Positions 58,774-64,000 of a stretch of 64,000 bases of DNA are shown piece by piece. The stretch is from positions 365,296,271 through 365,360,270 of the forward strand of contig NC_080672.1 in the NCBI RefSeq assembly GCF_030247195.1, in the 5' to 3' direction. Position 1 is the first letter of the stretch. Each line of letters begins with the position of its first letter. This DNA comes from Topomyia yanbarensis. Lineage: Eukaryota; Arthropoda; Insecta; Diptera; Culicidae. A program made the translations under genes and the position numbers. The notes under the pieces are model-generated. The model had not been told where the DNA came from. It was given only the letters and a program-made list of their open reading frames with translations, and did no database searches.

Positions 58774-60829
58774 TAGCAGAAATTTAACTTAGACACATTA
58801 ACTAATTACCGATCTACGAAAAGCTCAGTTTGTTTATTTTTCTGCTGAAAAATGTATTGTTATTTTCGTAATAAGTGATTGTCATGGATACGACGCAAAG
58901 ATCGACGTTGCATCCTTTTTCGCAAAGCTTCGCTTTACTTTAGTATTGAGCTGTCACTCTGACGGTGAACCGAGTTCATCGAGGGGTCGCATTTAGATGG
59001 TACATGGGAAACCTTTGACCACTCTATCTTGAGTTTATCTTTGGTAACCGTGCACACCGTAAAATTCTTGATTTGTTGTTATTTCGATGTATTGTGCACA
59101 TATTCTTGTCAAGGGAAAGGCATCTGACTACGTGTTGCGAGCTTTGATTTAATTTGCAAGCTGTGCGCAACCGGTCGCTTTGATTGAATTTGTCGTTGCC
59201 CTAATATGCTGGAGTAAATTAAAACCAAAACAAAGCTTAAACATTCAGGAAAGATCATTATTTTCACCTATCACTAGATCCTGCCACACATCACATCGAA
59301 TCTACCGCACGCTTTAATATGGCGCATATTTGCAACAAGTTTGGTGACCGGTTCCATGCGATGTTAGAACCAGCAAACCGCAAATCTCGTACGTACTATA
59401 TGGGAGTGACCGATGGCGATCAAAGAATGCGATCTGTCTGGAGCAGAGTGAATTTATTACAAGCGATGCCAATAATTATGTGATGGCACGGAATACTATT
59501 AAGTAATTGTTCAAATAAATGGAGTTTTTTAATTTGATAAAGGTGTGTTACTACATTTCTCAATCTTTTCATTCTAAAGTTTTTGGCACGGCAAAGTGTC
59601 ATTCTACTATGATTGTAGAATTAATTTGAAAGTGTTTTGTATTGTCACGCTTTTAAGAGGCTTGACAAGTTTGATTGCCCAAACTAAAACTTTCCCATGC
59701 ATCGATGGATTAAGCATTCGCAACGTATGCTTAGTAAGGCATTCCCGATACATCGAAAGATAAACTCGGATAAAACCAAATTTGTAAGGCAACAATTTTC
59801 AATAATTTCGCTTCACGCTATCCGTAAATACTTATCGTCATTTTTGGACCATGTTTTAATCATTAGCCTTTCTGAGTTCCCGGTTCATTCTGGTCATTCA
59901 TAGGTTGCGATTGGACTTAGTTTCAGAGAAGTTCATTGGATCAATCCTTGTGGGTAGAAATGCATAAAAGTAGCTCAGCATACTATCAGAATTTATTTCG
60001 ATGCAAATATCGACATTCTGATCCAATCCCAAGACCGATCCTTGAATCTTTTTAATAATCTGGTATCTGCCGAATTCGAGATTATGAACCATTTTTCATA
60101 ATGTGCGATTCCATTTAATTTTTTGTTTACGGTTCCAATTCATTCACTTCTCTCTTGACCACCACAAAAAGAGAGGTAAGGGGAGGAGGAGATTAAGCGT
60201 AAGGCGGAAGTGTAAGATTTTTATAAGAAGCGAATTGTTGAATGGTTACTGGTAGTTTGATATATACTGATGAGAATGCTTTATCCATTGATCCATCGGG
60301 TAGTTTGTTTTTTTACAACAAATAACCAAAATTAACATTTCGCATTTTTATATAATCACTAAAAACTATTCAGCATTTTACGTGCTATAAGGGACCATTT
60401 AAAAATTATGTAACAATTTAAGGTGGGGGGTCGTATGACAAAATGTGACATATGCGATAGAAGGAAGATGTTCTAGATTTTACGTACCATGTTTTACTAA
60501 AACAAAAAACGGCTTAATCCACCTATCAGTAGGATGAGACATTTTTTACATATATCACTGTTGGATCATTCATTAGTTTTCAGAACTCATACGAAGTTGG
60601 AATCTCGAATAAACTGAATAAATTATAGAAAATCGAAATAAAAAAATGATTAAAAGAAAAATAAGGTTAGTTTTTTGGATTACATGAAACCTCGACGTTT
60701 AATGCAATTTAAGGACATTTGGTATCAAAAATACGAATTAGATTTTTGAAATTTCATGGGAAATTTCATGGGGAATAAAAATTTTAGTTCTCGTTTATAC
60801 GGGATTTTCTTATGTGACCGGACGATACA
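58774..60829. other. Unassigned region
   Basis: 58900-59420 is slightly GC-richer, but no ORF is meaningful. 60500-60560 (GGCTTAATCCACCTATCAGT, GATGAGACATTTTT) recurs as a diverged copy at ~56065-56105, a short dispersed repeat. No gene seen. Confidence 0.4.
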
Positions 60830-61735
60830 TGTTCTATTTCCGGAACCATATAACCGATCCGTACGAAATTTCATAGCAATCTAAAGGGATAATATACCTT
60901 TCATTTGAGATTGAGTTTGAGAAAATCGGTCCAATCGTTTCCGAGGAACTGATAAGCTTTTTAATTTTGAATCCATTTTGCCGGACACTTCCAGAACCAT
61001 CTATGGTGGTCAATGTGGCCAAAATATTACGATGGGCCGCCAGTAACCTAGAACTGCAAATGCAAGATGTTAGGCTCCTATTCTAGAAAAAAAACCTTTT
61101 TGCTTTCATCGCGGTATCGGTTCGTATGGGAGATTTCTCTGTGACCACACTCCACAACCCGTAACTCCGCAACGGGAAGTTGGATCGAAATAAAATTTAA
61201 TAAGATCCAGTCATTACGGAGCAATTGGTAACAGTTATTCTGAATTTGGATACTCCCGCGGGGGCTTCCGTAGCCGTCGATGGTGGCCAATGTGGCCAAA
61301 GAGACTTTGAATGACTGTGAGTGACCTAGGTTTAAAAATTCAAGCAGATGTGGTCACATTTTAGAAAAATTTTCACCTTTTGGAGAAAAATTCACCTTAT
61401 TATATATTTATCACCGTATACCGTGAAATCGAGATTGGCTGTGTTTTCGTACTCATCACCCTGTAATTCCGGAACCGGAAGTCGGATCCATAACAAATTC
61501 AATAGCAGTCAATGAGAACGCTGTACCTTTCATTTGAGATCAAGCTTGTGAAAATCGGTAAAGAATTCGCTGAAAAATAGGTATGATACATATTAACTTC
61601 GAAACTTGGCAGGTTCCCCGGGGGCATCAAGAACCGTCATAGGTGGACAATACGTCAAAGCAACTTCGATGGGTCATTAATGATCTAGACACGAACTCTC
61701 GACTCCGGAACCGGAAGTCGGATCAATAAAAAAAC
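60830..61735 (+). repeat. ~310-bp satellite-like tandem repeat (CCGGAACCGGAAGTCGGATC)
   Basis: Three diverged units and part of a fourth. CCGGAACCNNAA(G)TCGGATC-like blocks occur at ~60840, ~61170, ~61470 and ~61703. Each is followed by ACCTTTCATTTGAGAT and GAAAATCGG, then a CCATCTATGGTGG / CGTCGATGGTGG block with AATGTGGCCAAA. ORFs of 62-73 codons in reverse orientation are by-products of the repeat. Confidence 0.75.
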
Positions 61736-61744
61736 AATAACGAC

Positions 61745-62160
61745 AAATGGGAAGGTGGATATTTTATTTTTAATTTTTAATATGAACAAAATGTAAAATC
61801 TATACAAAATGAATAAAATATAAAAAATGAAAGCAGTAAACAAAATGAGCTAAATGAATGATCTGAAAAAAAGGAATAAAATGAAGACACTGATCCAAAT
61901 GATCCAAAAGTATAAAACAAATGTAATATATAATAGTAATAAAATGAACTGAAATGAACAAAATGAATAAAATGAATACTGAATCAAATTAAAGATTAAA
62001 ATGAAATGATCATGTGGATAATATTAGTCAAATATTCAAAATGAATGAAATAAACAAAATGAATAATATCCACGAAATGAATAAACTGACAAGAATTAAC
62101 ATGTAAATTAAAATTTAAAACAAAAATGATTTAAATAAAGTAAATAAATGAAACGAATTA
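61745..62160 (+). repeat. Degenerate (AAAATGAA)n low-complexity tract
   Basis: About 400 bp of imperfect AAAATGAAT/ACAAAATGAA repeats, strongly A-rich on the forward strand. Confidence 0.75.
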
Positions 62161-62239
62161 GACGAATTCGAGCACCATTGTTTCTGAAAGTTCTGAAATG
62201 CTTGTAAAAATCGCTTTTTTTAAGTATGGCTACCTAATA

Positions 62240-62810
62240 CAATGAAGACCCGTTTTTGTCAGCATATATTTTTCTTTCTTTTTAACCCTTTCATGCCCAA
62301 CTTTTTTCTAGTGCATGTAGGGGTTCAAAACTATTTTACCTTGAAAACGGTGGGGTCAAGAAACACGAAAAACCTTTTTTCATAAAGATAGGTGCTTCCC
62401 TCGCAATGCTAAAAGCTGCTCAATTTTTATCTTCCAATGCTCAATACAATTCTCCTAGAATATTTACAATAGTCCAATTGCCTGGAAAATGTAGCCAAAG
62501 GCAGTCTAAATTGATCAGTTTTATCAATTTTGAATAATATTGCAACATAAAGAAGATATATAAAAAATTCATTTTCCATGGTCAATAACTAATTGCAATA
62601 ACTTCAGTTATAGAGCTGGTCCTTGAAACTATTAATACTCAAATGAAAGGCAATAGTCACATTTATTAGCCTTACTTGTTTTTGTGAGCAAATTTTGCCT
62701 TAATCGAAAGTTATAGCTGTTTAAAAACGTTGTTGTCCACAAACAACATGGGCATGACTGGGTTAATAAACCTCTTAAAATATTCTTCTTTGGTCCCTAG
62801 ATACACATAC
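62240..62810. mobile_element. CAGTGAAGACCCG-family MITE, copy 3, interrupted
   Basis: CAATGAAGACCCGTTTTTGT, CAGC at 62240, then TTTTTCTTTCTTTTTAA, resumes after 62766 with ATATTCTTCTTTGGTCCCTA as in copy 1. The break is the TTAA-targeted insertion 62286-62762. The right terminus is missing. Confidence 0.8.
62286..62762. mobile_element. 477-bp piggyBac-like MITE, uninterrupted copy
   Basis: TTAA at 62282-62285 and 62763-62766. Ends CCCTTTCATGCCCAAC and CCCAGTCATGCCCATG (reverse strand). It matches the three parts of the 31315-40046 copy in inverse orientation, and gives the empty site for the insertion at 31417-33008. Confidence 0.92.
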
Positions 62811-62815
62811 AAGGT

Positions 62816-62900
62816 CTGTACCCATTTATGGGTACAAACTCTTTACCCATTCAATGGGTTATTCCACTTTTATTGAAAATGCGCATTAATGGGTGCTTTA
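62816..62900. repeat. ACCCATTnATGGGT palindrome cluster
   Basis: ACCCATTTATGGGT (~62820), ACCCATTCAATGGGT (~62846) and a CATTAATGGGTGC sequence (~62884): short imperfect dyads within 85 bp. Confidence 0.6.
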
Positions 62901-63205
62901 TTTTATCAGTGTTCGGGCGCGACAAAATCTGGATACAAGGATCTTTTGAAATATTAAACCAAAAAATGAAATGTTTCTCACATATATGGACTAAATACTT
63001 TTAAAAAAGCTTGGCTTATCTGCAAGCTCTGTTCACAGAGTTTCAAAATCGTCTAATACTCGATTGCCAATAGCTACAAATAAAAAATGCAAAAAACTTA
63101 AGAAACGACCAAATGGATACGATAGTGAGACAAACATTCAGAAGAATGCCAGCCATTCTTTATTTGCACTGTTGCTAGGAATACACCAGTAAGGAAGTCA
63201 TTTAA
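62901..63205. other. Unassigned sequence
   Basis: Nothing recognised. Confidence 0.4.
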
Positions 63206-63716
63206 GGCTGTGAACCATTTGGTGAAATTTTTAACTTTTGGTTAAAATCTGACACTTCGAAAGTTATTTGCAGAATAACCCTACTCTGGAGCATGGTTAA
63301 AATTGACAGAGAGATAGTTAAATTGGACAGCTCGATGGTTAAAATTTTGCCCATGATGCAGAATAAAAAGGTGGAAACATTTCCTGTACCTAATTGAGGT
63401 TATCAATATTTTTCAATACGAAATTAAGGGATAAAGATGAAAACGATAACGTGTTAAGATTTGTTTGAGTTATTTCATGACGTGGATGTTTACTTTTCGT
63501 GGCTATGACTGTCATACTTAATGTAATAAGAAAAAAAACTAATTTTAAAATATTCCAACTTGTGATCATCGCAGCTGCAATTCTAAATAACTATCCTTAT
63601 GTCAACTTTTGAAATGGTTCGCTCTCTCGGTTAAATTTTTCCATTCAAGAGAAAATAACTTTCGAACTGCCAAATTTTATCTAAAGGTTAAAAAAATCGC
63701 CAAATGGTTCACAGCC
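63206..63716. mobile_element. 511-bp MITE, ends GGCTGTGAACCATTTGG
   Basis: Inverted ends of about 60 bp: GGCTGTGAACCATTTGGTGA and, on the reverse strand, GGCTGTGAACCATTTGGCGA, continuing to TTCGAAAGTTATT. Subterminal GGTTAAA words repeat. No clear target duplication. Non-coding. Confidence 0.8.
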
Positions 63717-64000
63717 AGGTTCAGGTTGTGACTGTTCCGTACCACATTGATAGGCAGAATGTGAGGGCTAAATACTTGTTCGAATAGTTCTTCGTGGATA
63801 TTTGACCAAATTTTCCTGCGCGATAATGGATGACAACTTAAGACTTAAAAGACTCAAAAACTAAAAGATGCTCTTGACATTTATCGTTATCATCATACAA
63901 TATTGATTACCCTTTCTGTTTAGGAGGACGTTATCATTAAAAATTTTCAAAGAATTGATTTCTATTTTCTTTGCATTTTTGAAATGTAGGGGGAGTGGGG
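63717..64000. other. Unassigned end of window
   Basis: Nothing recognised. Confidence 0.4.

Overview
The window looks like nuclear DNA from a culicine mosquito, most probably Aedes-like. This is inferred from AT-rich sequence with very long gene-poor stretches, very high density of short inverted-repeat transposons (MITEs), Jockey-like and RNase-H-bearing LINE remnants, and one insect-style serine protease gene with a 56-bp intron. There are no operons or bacterial signals. The species cannot be proven from the sequence alone.

Layout: 0-9.2 kb holds a dead mariner-type transposase tail, a pair of inverted repeat arms (2.3/4.2 kb) and a degenerate array of ~0.48-kb units. 9.2-15.4 kb is mostly unassigned, with two possible small coding pieces (156-codon ORF at 10.1 kb; exon-like block at 11.2 kb). 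15.4-25 kb holds two dead LINE reverse transcriptase copies, a 1.7-kb foldback element, two copies of one MITE, a GC-rich block that may be LTR-like, and a second locus of the ~0.48-kb array split by a LINE. A 219-bp (AT)n tract follows at 25.6 kb. The one confident gene is at 27.96-29.82 kb: a secreted protein with two complete trypsin-fold protease domains. A terminal exon of unknown identity starts only 206 bp beyond its stop.

31.3-40.05 kb is a nest of transposons. A TTAA-flanked piggyBac-like MITE has been enlarged to 8.7 kb by a 1.6-kb element and a 6.6-kb element, and the latter carries at least six more MITEs, some of which carry their own insertions. An uninterrupted copy of the outer MITE at 62.3 kb acts as an internal empty-site control. 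40-52 kb has further MITEs, a LINE RNase-H tail, an unidentified frame-broken coding remnant (43.4-44.2 kb), a LINE with an intact RT core (45.6-47.5 kb), tandem repeats and another RT remnant (51.1-51.8 kb). A GC-rich block at 52.4-52.9 kb looks like a promoter/first exon. 55.06-58.77 kb is a 3.7-kb hAT-like element with a perfect 8-bp target duplication. The last 4 kb contains satellite-like repeats and more MITEs.

Functionally, only the protease is well supported, as an extracellular serine protease probably working in a proteolytic cascade. The three other candidate exons need RNA evidence. Everything else that can be recognised is mobile-element or repeat sequence.
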